Shown here piece after piece: positions 7,593 through 16,361 of a DNA stretch of 64,000 nucleotides (position 1 is its first letter; each line of letters starts with the position of its first letter). Below the pieces are notes generated by a model. The model made no database searches. It was not told the origin of the DNA and was given only the letters and a program-made list of their open reading frames with translations. Origin of the DNA: Gammaproteobacteria bacterium HGW-Gammaproteobacteria-15 (GTDB lineage: Bacteria > Pseudomonadota > Gammaproteobacteria > Enterobacterales > Alteromonadaceae); contig PGZF01000002.1 in assembly GCA_002840125.1 (NCBI GenBank), positions 310,001 through 374,000 on the forward strand. Reading direction: 5' to 3'. A program made the translations under genes and the position numbers.

Positions 7593-10394
7593 ATGATGTT
7601 ATTAAATGCTAACATTTTGGTGGTCGAAGACAGCCTGACCCAGGCGATACAGCTACAGGCGTTGCTGGAACAGCATGGTTGCACGGTTCAGTTAGCCAGT
7701 GATGGTGAGCAGGCACTACAATTGGTTAAGCAGCAACTGCCAGATTTGATTATCAGCGATGTGGTTATGCCAAATATGGACGGCTACACCTTATGTCATA
7801 AGCTGAAAAACGATGTGGCCACTCAGCATATTCCGTTACTGCTGGTCACCACGCTGACTAACTCCGCCGATGTGCTAAAGGGCCTGACTTGTGGCGCCGA
7901 CAACTTCATTACCAAACCTTATGAAGAACGCTATCTGTTATCGCGGCTGAATTATTTACTGGCCAATTTTGCACTGCATGATCAGCAACGCCTGAGTATG
8001 GAGCTGCAACTGGTATTGAACGGCAAGCGGCATGTGATTAATGCAGCACAGCAGCAAATCCTGGATTTGCTGATATCGACCTATGAAGAAGGTGTGCGGC
8101 TTAACCACGAACTGGCAGATAAGCATCGGGAACTGCAGCAAAGTTATAGTCTGCTACGCGGGCTGTTTGATTTTACCAATCAGCTAAGTGAACTACGCAG
8201 TGAATCTCAAGTGCTGCGTATTGCCCTGGAACAGGTCAGGGCGCTGCCGGGTGTTGTCGGGGCGTGGTTGTATGCTTCGGTGGCAGGAAATGGCAAGATG
8301 CAATTGGCGTGCATCACCGGCTCATTAGCATCCGTAGTAGCACTTGACCGGTGTTATGACGCCGGCTGTGCCTGCCGACAGCTGTTGCGCACCGATGCGC
8401 CTCCTGCAGCAGATATTGACGGTTGTCAGGCACTACTTGAGAACTTTAATCAGCAGCACCATGCCTGTGTTTCGGTGCGCCTTGGTGATAACACTATAGG
8501 GCTGCTGAATGTGTTGCGTGCCGACGGTGCGGCTTGGTCAGATGTGGCATTAGAACCGTTAAAAGCGTTCAGTCAGCAACTGGCCGTAGCGTGGGGCCGG
8601 GCCAGCCTGCTGCAGCAACTGCAGGCAAGGCTGGAGCGACAGGCAAACTTTGATGAACTGACGGCTTTGCCGAATCGCAGTTTACTGTTGGATCGCATTC
8701 AGCAAGCCATAGTACAGGCGCAACACAATAAGCATGGTTTTACCCTGGCATTTATCGATTTAGATAATTTTAAATATATCAATGAGAGTCTGGGGCACCC
8801 TGTAGGCGATCAGCTATTACTGCAGGTTGCTGAGCGGCTAAAGCACAGTATTACTGAGGTTGATACGGTATCACGGCTGGGCGGGGATGAGTTTGTGCTG
8901 GTGCTGGCAGAGCAACACGGTGTTGCGGCTATAAGCGGCACGCTCAGAGAGGTACTGAAGCTATTGGGGCAACCTTACCAACTGCAGGATATGATGCCGA
9001 TAGTGACTGCCAGCATTGGCTACTGCTTTTATCCGGAGGACGGCACCGATGCTACTACCTTACTAAAGCATGTTGACACTGCGATGTATCAGGCTAAAGC
9101 CAATGGCCGTAACCGGTTAAATGGTTTCACCAGCGATATGGATGATTTATTGTTAGAGCGGATGACACTGGAACAGCAACTGCGACTGGGGATAGAACAA
9201 AACGAGCTGGAGCTGCATTACCAACCCCAGTTGGATTTACATAGCAGCACTCTGAAGGGGTTTGAAGCACTGGTGCGCTGGCGCCATAACGGTGAGTTGC
9301 GTTCACCATTAAGTTTTATTCCATTGGCAGAGGAATGCGGGTTAATTGACCGGATTGACGCTTGGGTGTTACAGCAGGCGTGTCAGCAACTGGTGTGCTG
9401 GCAGCAAGGCGGCTGGCCGTCAGTGAGCATGTCAGTTAACGTCTCCTCCGGCAGTATCGAAGATGGCAGCTGTGTGGCTTTAGTGCAACAGACATTGAAA
9501 AGTACGGGGTTGTCGGCGTGCTTTTTGAAACTGGAAGTCACCGAAAGCGTATTAATGCGTAAACCTGATGACGCAGCCAGAACGATGAAAGCGCTGCGCG
9601 AAATGGGCGTAGAGCTGTCAATAGATGACTTTGGTACTGGTTATAGTTCGTTGACTTATATTAAGCGGTTTCCTTTTAGTGAACTGAAAATTGATAAGTT
9701 ATTTGTTGATGGAGTGGTGAACAACGCCGAAGATAATGCGCTGGTCAGGGCCATTGTTAAGCTGGGCCAAACTCTGAATATGAAAGTGGTAGCTGAAGGT
9801 GTTGAATCTGAAGCGCAGCAGAATATGCTGAACCGTTCAGGGTGTGATGTGATTCAGGGTTATCACTATGCAAGGCCCATGTCTGCAGTTATGTGTACAG
9901 ATTTTCTTTCCACCCTCACTCGTAAACAGACCTCAGCCCAAGTTGCGCTGGACAAGGGGGCGAGCCGTACGTTATTGATTGTGGATGATGATGAGAGTTT
10001 ACTGAAGGCACTGACCAGGCAATTACGTCATGAAGGGTATCACATTTTAACGGCCAGCAGTGCTGAACAAGGGCTGGAATTACTGAGTCTGCAGCAAGTA
10101 CAGGTAGTGCTGGCAGAGCATCAGCTGCAGGTAAGTAATAATCTGAATGGGCTGGATTTTCTGCGACAGGTCAAATTAATCCATCCTGATACAGTGCGCA
10201 TTGTACTCAGTGGCAACACACAACTGCAGGCAGTATTGCAGGCTGTAAATGAAGGGGCGGTATTTCGCTTTTTGACTAAGCCCTGGGATAAAGATAACTT
10301 AAACCAGGTGCTGAATCAGGCATTTTGTGAAAGTGATCTAAAAGGCGAAAACGCGCGTATGCGGGCACAACTGGAAGCGCTGCAAGCTAAGTAG
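7593..10394 (+). CDS. REC-GAF-GGDEF-EAL-REC cyclic di-GMP enzyme, output of the Wsp-like array
   Basis: A 933-residue response regulator. REC1 (about 4-125) has the acceptor Asp56 (LIISDVVMPNMDG). A helical linker and GAF-like domain (about 190-345, with DAGCACRQLL) follow, then GGDEF (intact RLGGDEF motif from about residue 430), EAL (FEALVRWRH, Glu about 558, plus SIDDFGTGYSSL and a conserved NVSS), and a second REC (about 795-915). In REC2 the DDD acidic pocket and C-terminal KPW are kept but the acceptor position reads VVLAEHQL, i.e. Glu842 instead of Asp. WspR is only REC-GGDEF, so this enzyme is potentially bifunctional. ATG at 7593 is chosen because GGAG sits at 7583-7586. Last gene of the operon. 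Confidence 0.93.
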   Translation: MMLLNANILVVEDSLTQAIQLQALLEQHGCTVQLASDGEQALQLVKQQLPDLIISDVVMPNMDGYTLCHKLKNDVATQHIPLLLVTTLTNSADVLKGLTCGADNFITKPYEERYLLSRLNYLLANFALHDQQRLSMELQLVLNGKRHVINAAQQQILDLLISTYEEGVRLNHELADKHRELQQSYSLLRGLFDFTNQLSELRSESQVLRIALEQVRALPGVVGAWLYASVAGNGKMQLACITGSLASVVALDRCYDAGCACRQLLRTDAPPAADIDGCQALLENFNQQHHACVSVRLGDNTIGLLNVLRADGAAWSDVALEPLKAFSQQLAVAWGRASLLQQLQARLERQANFDELTALPNRSLLLDRIQQAIVQAQHNKHGFTLAFIDLDNFKYINESLGHPVGDQLLLQVAERLKHSITEVDTVSRLGGDEFVLVLAEQHGVAAISGTLREVLKLLGQPYQLQDMMPIVTASIGYCFYPEDGTDATTLLKHVDTAMYQAKANGRNRLNGFTSDMDDLLLERMTLEQQLRLGIEQNELELHYQPQLDLHSSTLKGFEALVRWRHNGELRSPLSFIPLAEECGLIDRIDAWVLQQACQQLVCWQQGGWPSVSMSVNVSSGSIEDGSCVALVQQTLKSTGLSACFLKLEVTESVLMRKPDDAARTMKALREMGVELSIDDFGTGYSSLTYIKRFPFSELKIDKLFVDGVVNNAEDNALVRAIVKLGQTLNMKVVAEGVESEAQQNMLNRSGCDVIQGYHYARPMSAVMCTDFLSTLTRKQTSAQVALDKGASRTLLIVDDDESLLKALTRQLRHEGYHILTASSAEQGLELLSLQQVQVVLAEHQLQVSNNLNGLDFLRQVKLIHPDTVRIVLSGNTQLQAVLQAVNEGAVFRFLTKPWDKDNLNQVLNQAFCESDLKGENARMRAQLEALQAK

Positions 10395-10633
10395 TGCAGG
10401 ATGAGATTAAGTTGATACCCTACCAACGCAGCAGCAAAGCGTAGGCTGATATGCTAAGCGGCAATTCGTTGTAGTTTTTGGTTGCCTGCTGTTTTGCGGC
10501 GTTACCTGACCTATGGTTATGAAAATATATTTCGTCAGACAAAAATGGCAGCTGAACCTGTCTACCTTGCGACGTACGGAACCTTAATGACCGGTGAGAA
10601 AAATAAACTACCGGCAGATGACATCAAAGCCTG
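10395..10633. other. Intergenic region with a possible GGCT/AIG2-type gene remnant
   Basis: No intact gene is seen. A short frame on the + strand (ATG at 10545, stop at 10632-10634, 29 codons) contains YLATYGTLMTGEKN, which resembles the N-terminal YGTLxxGExN nucleotide of gamma-glutamylcyclotransferase/AIG2-like proteins but then stops. It may be a decayed fragment; a chance match is possible because only about 14 residues carry the signal. Confidence 0.25.
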
Positions 10634-10659
10634 AGGCGCAGTAAATGCGCCTTTGCTTT
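10634..10659. terminator. Stem-loop between convergent operon ends
   Basis: A perfect 7-bp stem (AGGCGCA / TGCGCCT) with a GTAAA loop is followed on the + strand by a weak T-rich stretch (TTGCTTT). It lies between the 3' ends of the Wsp-like operon and the oppositely oriented narK, so it may serve the + strand mainly. Confidence 0.5.
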
Positions 10660-10667
10660 GCCGGATA

Positions 10668-12284
10668 CTAGGGATTATAAAACTCGCCGTTTTTTCTCAG
10701 GTAAAAAAACCAGTTAATCAGCAGGCACAAGCCATAAAAGATGGCAAAACCTACCATGGCATACTCCGGTGTGGCGGCTTTTATTTGTTCACCCAGTACC
10801 TGCGGTATGTAAAAGGCGCCGTAGGCTGCTACCGCTGATGTCCAGCCCAGTACCGGGCCGGCTTGTTCTTTGGGAAATACCACTGCTATGGTGCGGAAGG
10901 TAGAACCATTACCAATACCACTGGCAGCAAATAAGCCTAAAAATATCAGGAAAAAAGGTACGAAGTACTGCTCCGGTGTTGGGCTTTGATAGGCCAGTTG
11001 CATATAGTAAGCCGCGCCTAAAGCACACAATATCATCACAACTGAGCATAACTGGGTGACAAAGGCACCGCCGAGTTTATCGGCTATCCAGCCACCCACC
11101 GGGCGAATTAACGCGCCAACAAAAGGTGCGATCCACGCATAGGTTAATGCACTGGGGCCATTCGGGTTTGGTGTGCTATGCGTCATAACGCCATCCACCA
11201 TAATATGGCTGTAGCCAAAAATTACCTGGATGGATAATGGAAAGGCTGCTGAGAAACCGATAAAAGAGCCAAAGGTCATTACGTACAATACACTCATTAC
11301 CCAGGTGTGCTTGTTATTAAAAATCTTATATTGCCTGTCCAGGCTGGTACGAATGGCGCCGGGCAAGAGTTTTAATAAGAAAACGGTGGCGAACAAAACT
11401 GCTATAAGCACAATTTCTTTTGGAATGCCAAAGCCGGAACCATTAGCCGATGCCGGTAAAATCAGCCATAAACCGGCAATAGAGGTCACAAAACCTATGC
11501 CGAGCATAGCCAGAATAATGCTGAAAGATTTCACTGCTGATGGCAGCTTGGGGGTGACTTCTTCGGTGTGGATATTATTGGTGCCAAACCAGAGTAAAAA
11601 AGCCAGTGGCACTAAGGTAATTAGCCAGGCAAAACCGGCGTTTTGGATCCAGGTTTGCGTACCCGCCGGTATGGTACCGGTAACAGTGCCACTGGCCTTA
11701 GCCAGCACCATAGGATCACCGCCACCCAGCAGAGTAAAGACGCCATACGACATAAAAATGGGCACCAGAATTTGCACTGTGGTGACACCAAAATTACCCA
11801 GGCCAGCGTTTAAACCCAGTGCTAAGCCCTGCTGTTTTTTCGGGAAGAAAAAACTGATGTTGGACATGGACGAGGCAAAATTGCCGCCACCAATACCAGA
11901 GAGCAATGCCATCAGCTGGAACATCCATAGCGGTGTATCAATGCTTTGCAGCGCTAACCCGGTGCCTACTGCTGGTATCATCAGTAAACTGGTGGTGAGA
12001 AACAACGTATAGCGCCCGCCGCATAAGCGTACAAAGAAGCTGGACGGAATACGCAAAGTCGCACCGGTTAAGCCGGCTATAGCGGTAAGGGTAAACAGCT
12101 CGGCGGTGCTGAACGGATAACCGACATTCAGCATTTGCACCGTAACAATACTCCACAGCATCCAAACACCGAAGCCACACAACAAGCTGGGGATCGAGAT
12201 CCACAGATTGCGGTTGGCAACGCGTTGGCCTGTGGTTTGCCAGAAGTGTTCATCTTCCGGCTGCCACTTTTTCAGGTCTGACAT
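10668..12284 (-). CDS. narK: NarK-family nitrate/nitrite transporter
   Basis: Inner-membrane MFS transporter of the nitrate/nitrite porter family, about 538 residues with about 12 transmembrane segments. The two NNP signatures are clear: GGGNFASSMSNISFFFP in TM5 (about residues 150-170) followed by GLALGLNAGLGNFGV, and an equivalent Gly-rich segment (AASGIGNGSTF) in TM11. The frame is open to 12350, but the ATG at 12284 (MSDLKKWQPEDEHFW) has an AGGAG ribosome binding site, so it is the preferred start. It is divergent from the narL-type regulator. It may import nitrate or exchange it for nitrite; the respiratory nitrate reductase itself is not in the window. Confidence 0.93.
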   Translation of the reverse strand: MSDLKKWQPEDEHFWQTTGQRVANRNLWISIPSLLCGFGVWMLWSIVTVQMLNVGYPFSTAELFTLTAIAGLTGATLRIPSSFFVRLCGGRYTLFLTTSLLMIPAVGTGLALQSIDTPLWMFQLMALLSGIGGGNFASSMSNISFFFPKKQQGLALGLNAGLGNFGVTTVQILVPIFMSYGVFTLLGGGDPMVLAKASGTVTGTIPAGTQTWIQNAGFAWLITLVPLAFLLWFGTNNIHTEEVTPKLPSAVKSFSIILAMLGIGFVTSIAGLWLILPASANGSGFGIPKEIVLIAVLFATVFLLKLLPGAIRTSLDRQYKIFNNKHTWVMSVLYVMTFGSFIGFSAAFPLSIQVIFGYSHIMVDGVMTHSTPNPNGPSALTYAWIAPFVGALIRPVGGWIADKLGGAFVTQLCSVVMILCALGAAYYMQLAYQSPTPEQYFVPFFLIFLGLFAASGIGNGSTFRTIAVVFPKEQAGPVLGWTSAVAAYGAFYIPQVLGEQIKAATPEYAMVGFAIFYGLCLLINWFFYLRKNGEFYNP

Positions 12285-12527
12285 AATAAACTCCTGTGAG
12301 GAACAGCAAACTAGACTGCGGAAACTATGCAGGCTGGGGCTTATTGTCACAATGTATCTTCGGAGTTAGCTGGCAGTAGCGTGGGGATAGTTGGAGGTAC
12401 CTACAAAGTGGTAAATTTTTAGTGTTGAGTTTTTAATTGTATTAAAAATCAAAGATATATTTTGCATTTTTTGCTGATGGCAGGCAGTAGCTGGTAACAG
12501 AGCTGAATAAGCTTATCGGCCATTTAA

Positions 12528-12571
12528 CTGATTTATATCAAAGTTAGCCCCGCCTTGTTATAAGCTAATAC
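12528..12571 (+). promoter_or_regulatory. FNR-type promoter of narL-moeA
   Basis: CTGAT-TTAT-ATCAA at 12528-12541 differs from the FNR consensus TTGATNNNNATCAA at one position. A TAATAC -10 hexamer at 12566-12571 places the predicted start near 12578, so the box would be centred near -42, the usual position for class II activation by FNR. The rest of the 320-bp narK/narL gap shows no other clear element; a narK promoter could not be assigned. Confidence 0.6.
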
Positions 12572-12604
12572 TCATACAGAAATACGTTAGGTTTGGAGCA
12601 AGAC

Positions 12605-13258
12605 ATGTCAGAGCAAAAATCCAGCATTATGCTGGTAGATGATCACCCTTTGCTGCGCAAAGGTTTAAAGCAGTTGTTGGCGTTGGAGGATGAACTGGAA
12701 GTTATTGCCGAAGCCGGTAGTGGCATCGAGGCGATACCGTTGGCTGTGGAATTGGATCCGGACCTGATTATCCTGGATTTAAATATGCAAGGTATGGACG
12801 GCATTGCCACGTTGAAGAAGATGCGTGACGAGGGCGTAACTTCGCGCATAGTGATGCTGACAGTATCCGATGCCGACGAAGATGTGGTTAATGCGATCAG
12901 TAACGGCGCCGATGGTTACCTGCTAAAAGATGCCGATCCGGAAGTATTGCTGGAGCAGATAAAGCGCGCGCTGAGCGGGAAAATGGTGCTCAGTGAAGCC
13001 ATTACCCAGGTTCTGGCCACGGCATTACGCCGCCCGGCAGTAAAAACATCGGCAGAGCTTAACAGCCTGACTAACCGTGAACACGAAATTTTAAGTTTTA
13101 TCGCCAAAGGTCTGAGCAATAAGCTGATTGCCCGTGAGCTGAATATTTCAGACGGTACGGTAAAGGTGCATGTAAAACACTTATTGAAAAAGCTTGGTCT
13201 GCGCTCGCGGGTAGAAGCTGCGGTGTGGATGGTAAACCAACAGGGAGCCAAAAGCTGA
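12605..13258 (+). CDS. narL: NarL/NarP-family response regulator
   Basis: Two-component regulator of about 217 residues: REC domain with VDDHPLLRKGL and the acceptor Asp in LIILDLNMQGMDG, then a LuxR/FixJ-type helix-turn-helix (LTNREHEILSFIAKGLSNKLIA, split: LTNREHEIL, KGLSNKLIA; ISDGTVKVHVKHLLKKL). Sequence around HPLLRKG and SDADEDV/GADGYLLKD closely follows NarL and NarP; choosing between them is not possible by eye. The ATG at 12605 has GGAG eight bases upstream. No NarX/NarQ sensor gene is adjacent. Its stop overlaps the moeA start (TGATG), tying nitrate signalling to cofactor maturation. Confidence 0.88.
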   Translation: MSEQKSSIMLVDDHPLLRKGLKQLLALEDELEVIAEAGSGIEAIPLAVELDPDLIILDLNMQGMDGIATLKKMRDEGVTSRIVMLTVSDADEDVVNAISNGADGYLLKDADPEVLLEQIKRALSGKMVLSEAITQVLATALRRPAVKTSAELNSLTNREHEILSFIAKGLSNKLIARELNISDGTVKVHVKHLLKKLGLRSRVEAAVWMVNQQGAKS

Positions 13259-14505
13259 TGCAAGACACCCGCGTCCAGAAGCCAATGCTAAGCGCAGAGC
13301 AGGCGATACTGCAGATGCTCAGCGAGGTACAACCATTGCAGCAGACTATAACAGTGCCGTTAACTGAAGCACTGGACCGGGTGTTGGCGCAGCCGCTGTT
13401 ATCCAATATTAACGTACCCGGCTACGACAATGCTGCCATGGACGGTTATGCACTGCGTGCGGCAGAGGTCGCTCCCGGTCAGCCGCTGGATGTGGCGGGT
13501 GTAGCGCTGGCTGGTCATGCTTTTAGCGACACTGTGCCGTCTGGCAGCTGTGTGCGTATTACCACCGGCGCGGTTATGCCACAGGGGCTGGATACTGTGG
13601 TAATGCAGGAGCAGGTGCAACTTACACAAAGCGATTTGCAGCAACAGGTTTTGTGTCAACTGGTGCCAACGCCGGGCGAGCATGTACGCCGCGCTGGCGA
13701 AGATATCGCCAAAGGCGCACAGGTGTTTGCCGCAGGCCATAAGTTACGCCCGGCAGATCTTGGTTTGCTGGCGTCGTTGGGTTTTGCCAACATAACAGTA
13801 ATGCGCCAGCTAAAAGTAGCCATTTTTTCCAGCGGAGATGAATTAGTGCCACCGGGCCAAAGCCTGCCAGATGGCCATATCTACGACAGCAACCGCTATG
13901 TTATCGCCGCTATGCTACAGCGTCTCGGCGTTCAGGTGCTTGACCTGGGTTTATTGCCGGACGATCCGGCGGCAATAGAGCAGGCGTTTAAACAGGCAAT
14001 GGCACAGGCCGATGTACTGATCACCAGCGCTGGCGTCTCGGTGGGCGATGCCGATTATACCCGGCAGATTTTACATAAACTGGGCCAGATTAACTTCTGG
14101 CAGGTGGCGATAAAACCGGGTAAACCCTTTGCTTTTGGTGCGCTTAATAACTGCTGGTTTTTTGGCTTGCCGGGTAACCCGGTCGCTGCAGTGGTAACGC
14201 TGGAGCAGTTAGTACAGCCAGTGCTGCGTAAACTTAGCGGTGAAACTGCCGCTCAGCCAGCAAAACTGCTCAGCGCCGAGTGCGAAGTGCCACTAAAAAA
14301 ACAACCCGGCCGCATGGATTATCAGCGCGGCTGGTACTGGCAGGGTGAGGGCGGTGTAAAAGTAAAAACCTTAGGTGTGCAAAGCTCAGGTATGCTTAGC
14401 TCCATTGCCAACGCCAATTGTTATATCGTACTGGCACGTGACAGCAGCAGTTTACCCGCCGGTGAAACGGTAAACATACTGCCGTTTTCTGAGCTGTTAC
14501 GTTAA
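13258..14505 (+). CDS. moeA: Molybdopterin molybdenumtransferase MoeA
   Basis: Inserts molybdate into adenylated molybdopterin, the last step of Moco synthesis in the cytoplasm. The 415-residue protein has the family's PGYDNAAMDGYALR, a RITTGAVMPQGLDTVVMQE block, the MogA/MoeA-type core with SAGVSVGDADYT and FGLPGNPVAAVVTLEQ, and the C-terminal beta domain. ATG at 13258 overlaps the narL stop and has GGGAG about ten bases upstream. Coupling of moeA to a nitrate-type regulator rather than to the moa/mod block 7 kb away is unusual but functionally sensible, since nitrate reductases need Moco. Confidence 0.94.
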   Translation: MQDTRVQKPMLSAEQAILQMLSEVQPLQQTITVPLTEALDRVLAQPLLSNINVPGYDNAAMDGYALRAAEVAPGQPLDVAGVALAGHAFSDTVPSGSCVRITTGAVMPQGLDTVVMQEQVQLTQSDLQQQVLCQLVPTPGEHVRRAGEDIAKGAQVFAAGHKLRPADLGLLASLGFANITVMRQLKVAIFSSGDELVPPGQSLPDGHIYDSNRYVIAAMLQRLGVQVLDLGLLPDDPAAIEQAFKQAMAQADVLITSAGVSVGDADYTRQILHKLGQINFWQVAIKPGKPFAFGALNNCWFFGLPGNPVAAVVTLEQLVQPVLRKLSGETAAQPAKLLSAECEVPLKKQPGRMDYQRGWYWQGEGGVKVKTLGVQSSGMLSSIANANCYIVLARDSSSLPAGETVNILPFSELLR

Positions 14506-14534
14506 TCTCCCTGTAAACGATCTACCTCCTTTGT

Positions 14535-14570
14535 GCTGGCGCAAGCCAGCGCATGCTTGATCTGTATCAA
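14535..14570 (+). promoter_or_regulatory. Perfect FNR box upstream of the ThDP decarboxylase
   Basis: TTGATCTGTATCAA at 14557-14570 matches the FNR consensus at all ten defined positions. It lies 60 bp before the start codon of the next gene. Just upstream (14535-14550) is a GCTGGC-GCAA-GCCAGC hairpin without a T-tract, perhaps a weak end for the narL-moeA transcript. Confidence 0.75.
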
Positions 14571-14629
14571 AGCTGACAATAGCAATTATCACCAGACTGC
14601 CAGACATAAAAAACAAACTGGAGTGGGTT

Positions 14630-16255
14630 ATGTTATTGGTTGATGCACTGCTGCAAGAGCTGGAGTTGTTTGGTGTTAAACAGCTATTTGGTATTCCCGG
14701 TGATTTTGTTTTGCCGCTGTTTGAACAGTTACAACAGCGCAACAGTTTGCCGTTGTATTATTTAAGCCATGAACCCTCTGCCGTGTTTGCCGCTGATGCT
14801 GCCGCGCGCATCAGCAATAAACCAGCTGTAGTGATACTAACATACGGTGCCGGTGCGTTAAATGCGGTGAATGCGGTAGCGCAAGCCTTTGTTGAACATG
14901 TGCCGTTGCTGATTATTGCCGGTTTCCCCAGCCAAAGCGAGCTTGAGCGCGGCTTGCTTATTCACCATCAGGCCAAAAGCGTTAACTCCCAGCGCGATAT
15001 TTATAAAGAAATTACTGCTGCCCAGTTGCGCTTAGATAATCCGGCGCGTGCCGGCGAAGATATTCGCCTGGCGCTTAAAACCGCGCAGGAACAAAGCCGG
15101 CCGGTGCTGCTGGAAATACCGCGCGATGCGGTGCAGTTTAACACCACACCGGCAGGAGACTACCAGCCACCGGCCGTGCCGGAAGATGAGCTGATGCTGG
15201 CAACCGCGCATCTGGCCGAGCGCTTAGCTTACGCCCAGCGCCCGGTTATTCTGGCAGGGGTGGATGTGCGCCGCTTTGATGCGGTAGCAGAGCTTGAAGC
15301 CTTAGCAACTCAGTTGAATATCCCTTTTGTCAGCACCCTGATGGGCCGCGCCAGCTTTAACCAGCAGCACCCGCTGTACGGCGGTATCTTTCTTGATAAA
15401 ACCGACATTCGCCCGACGCAACTGCTGCGTGATGCCGATTTGATTTTGCAAATTGGCGTAATTAAAACCGACAGCAACTTTGCTGCTCATAGCGAGCTGT
15501 TTCCCGCCCATAAAGTGGTTTGCCTTGAACAAAACCAGCTGACGCTTGGTGTTGCTACCTACCATCAGTTGGCAATAAAACCTTTGCTGGCGGCGGTACT
15601 ACAACAGCCTATAGCGCCGTTTGATAACACAACACTGCCGGAACCAGCAGTGTTGACGATGGCGCCGCAGCACCTGACAGCCAGCAGTCTGGTACAGCAG
15701 TTGGATAAGTTTTTAACTCAGCGGCAAGACATAGTGCCGCTGATTTCCGATATCGGTGATTGCCTGTTTGCGTCCTTGCATGCCAAACCCAGCTTAATGT
15801 TGGCTCCGGCATTTTATGCCTCAATGGGTTATGCGGTGCCAGCGGCTTTTGGTGTGCAGGCCGTTACCGGGTTGCGCCCGGTAGTGCTGGTGGGGGATGG
15901 CGCCTTTTTAATGACCGGGCTCGAACTAGGCCACTGTGCCCGTTACGGCTTTGCGCCGGTAATTATTGTGTTTAATAACCAGCGCTGGGACATGATAGAC
16001 GCCTTTGCTCCCGGCCTGACTTGCACCAACTTAAGCAACTGGCATTATGCCGAACTGGCCCGCAACATGGGTGGTAACGGTATGCAGGTGCGCAGTCTGG
16101 ATGATTTTACTCAGGCATTGCAGCTGGCATTTGATAACAAGCAGCATTTTAGTTTGATTGAAGTCATGTTACCAACGGGCAGCCGTACGGAGCGTTTAAC
16201 TAACTTTGCCGCTGGTTTTAAAGCCTGCAGCCAGAGTGAACCGTGTCAGTGCTAA
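14630..16255 (+). CDS. Thiamine-diphosphate-dependent alpha-keto acid decarboxylase (indolepyruvate/phenylpyruvate type)
   Basis: A 541-residue member of the pyruvate/indolepyruvate decarboxylase family. The cofactor-activating Glu is in YLSHEPSAVFAADAAAR (about residue 50), the catalytic His-His pair in LLIHHQAK, and the ThDP/Mg motif in VGDGAFLMTG through IIVFNNQRWD. These residues favour a decarboxylase over acetolactate synthase, which lacks the HH pair. Substrate cannot be told from sequence: indolepyruvate, phenylpyruvate or branched keto acids are all possible. The ATG at 14630 has GGAG. A perfect FNR box upstream suggests induction without oxygen, so a role in disposing of keto acids or reducing equivalents during oxygen limitation is an inference. 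Confidence 0.82.
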   Translation: MLLVDALLQELELFGVKQLFGIPGDFVLPLFEQLQQRNSLPLYYLSHEPSAVFAADAAARISNKPAVVILTYGAGALNAVNAVAQAFVEHVPLLIIAGFPSQSELERGLLIHHQAKSVNSQRDIYKEITAAQLRLDNPARAGEDIRLALKTAQEQSRPVLLEIPRDAVQFNTTPAGDYQPPAVPEDELMLATAHLAERLAYAQRPVILAGVDVRRFDAVAELEALATQLNIPFVSTLMGRASFNQQHPLYGGIFLDKTDIRPTQLLRDADLILQIGVIKTDSNFAAHSELFPAHKVVCLEQNQLTLGVATYHQLAIKPLLAAVLQQPIAPFDNTTLPEPAVLTMAPQHLTASSLVQQLDKFLTQRQDIVPLISDIGDCLFASLHAKPSLMLAPAFYASMGYAVPAAFGVQAVTGLRPVVLVGDGAFLMTGLELGHCARYGFAPVIIVFNNQRWDMIDAFAPGLTCTNLSNWHYAELARNMGGNGMQVRSLDDFTQALQLAFDNKQHFSLIEVMLPTGSRTERLTNFAAGFKACSQSEPCQC

Positions 16256-16361
16256 TGGCCCGGCTTTTGCGGCAGATCAAAGCCAGCGCTCACCACGGCG
16301 TTAGAATAGCCGCCTTTTTTGCTCCTTTTGGCAGCGTTTTATAACGGCAGAGGCAAATGCT

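Noticed and set aside
11230-12012. Long + strand open frame of 260 codons opposite narK.
   Set aside because: Entirely antisense to a strongly supported transporter gene, with no recognisable domain; a shadow of the narK codon pattern.
12392-12408. TACCTAC/TACCTCC stretches in the narK/narL gap as NarL heptamers.
   Set aside because: They overlap each other rather than showing the 7-2-7 arrangement, and neither matches the heptamer fully.
16267-16280. TTGCGGCAGATCAA before trhP as an FNR box.
   Set aside because: Only the right half-site matches; the left half has two mismatches.
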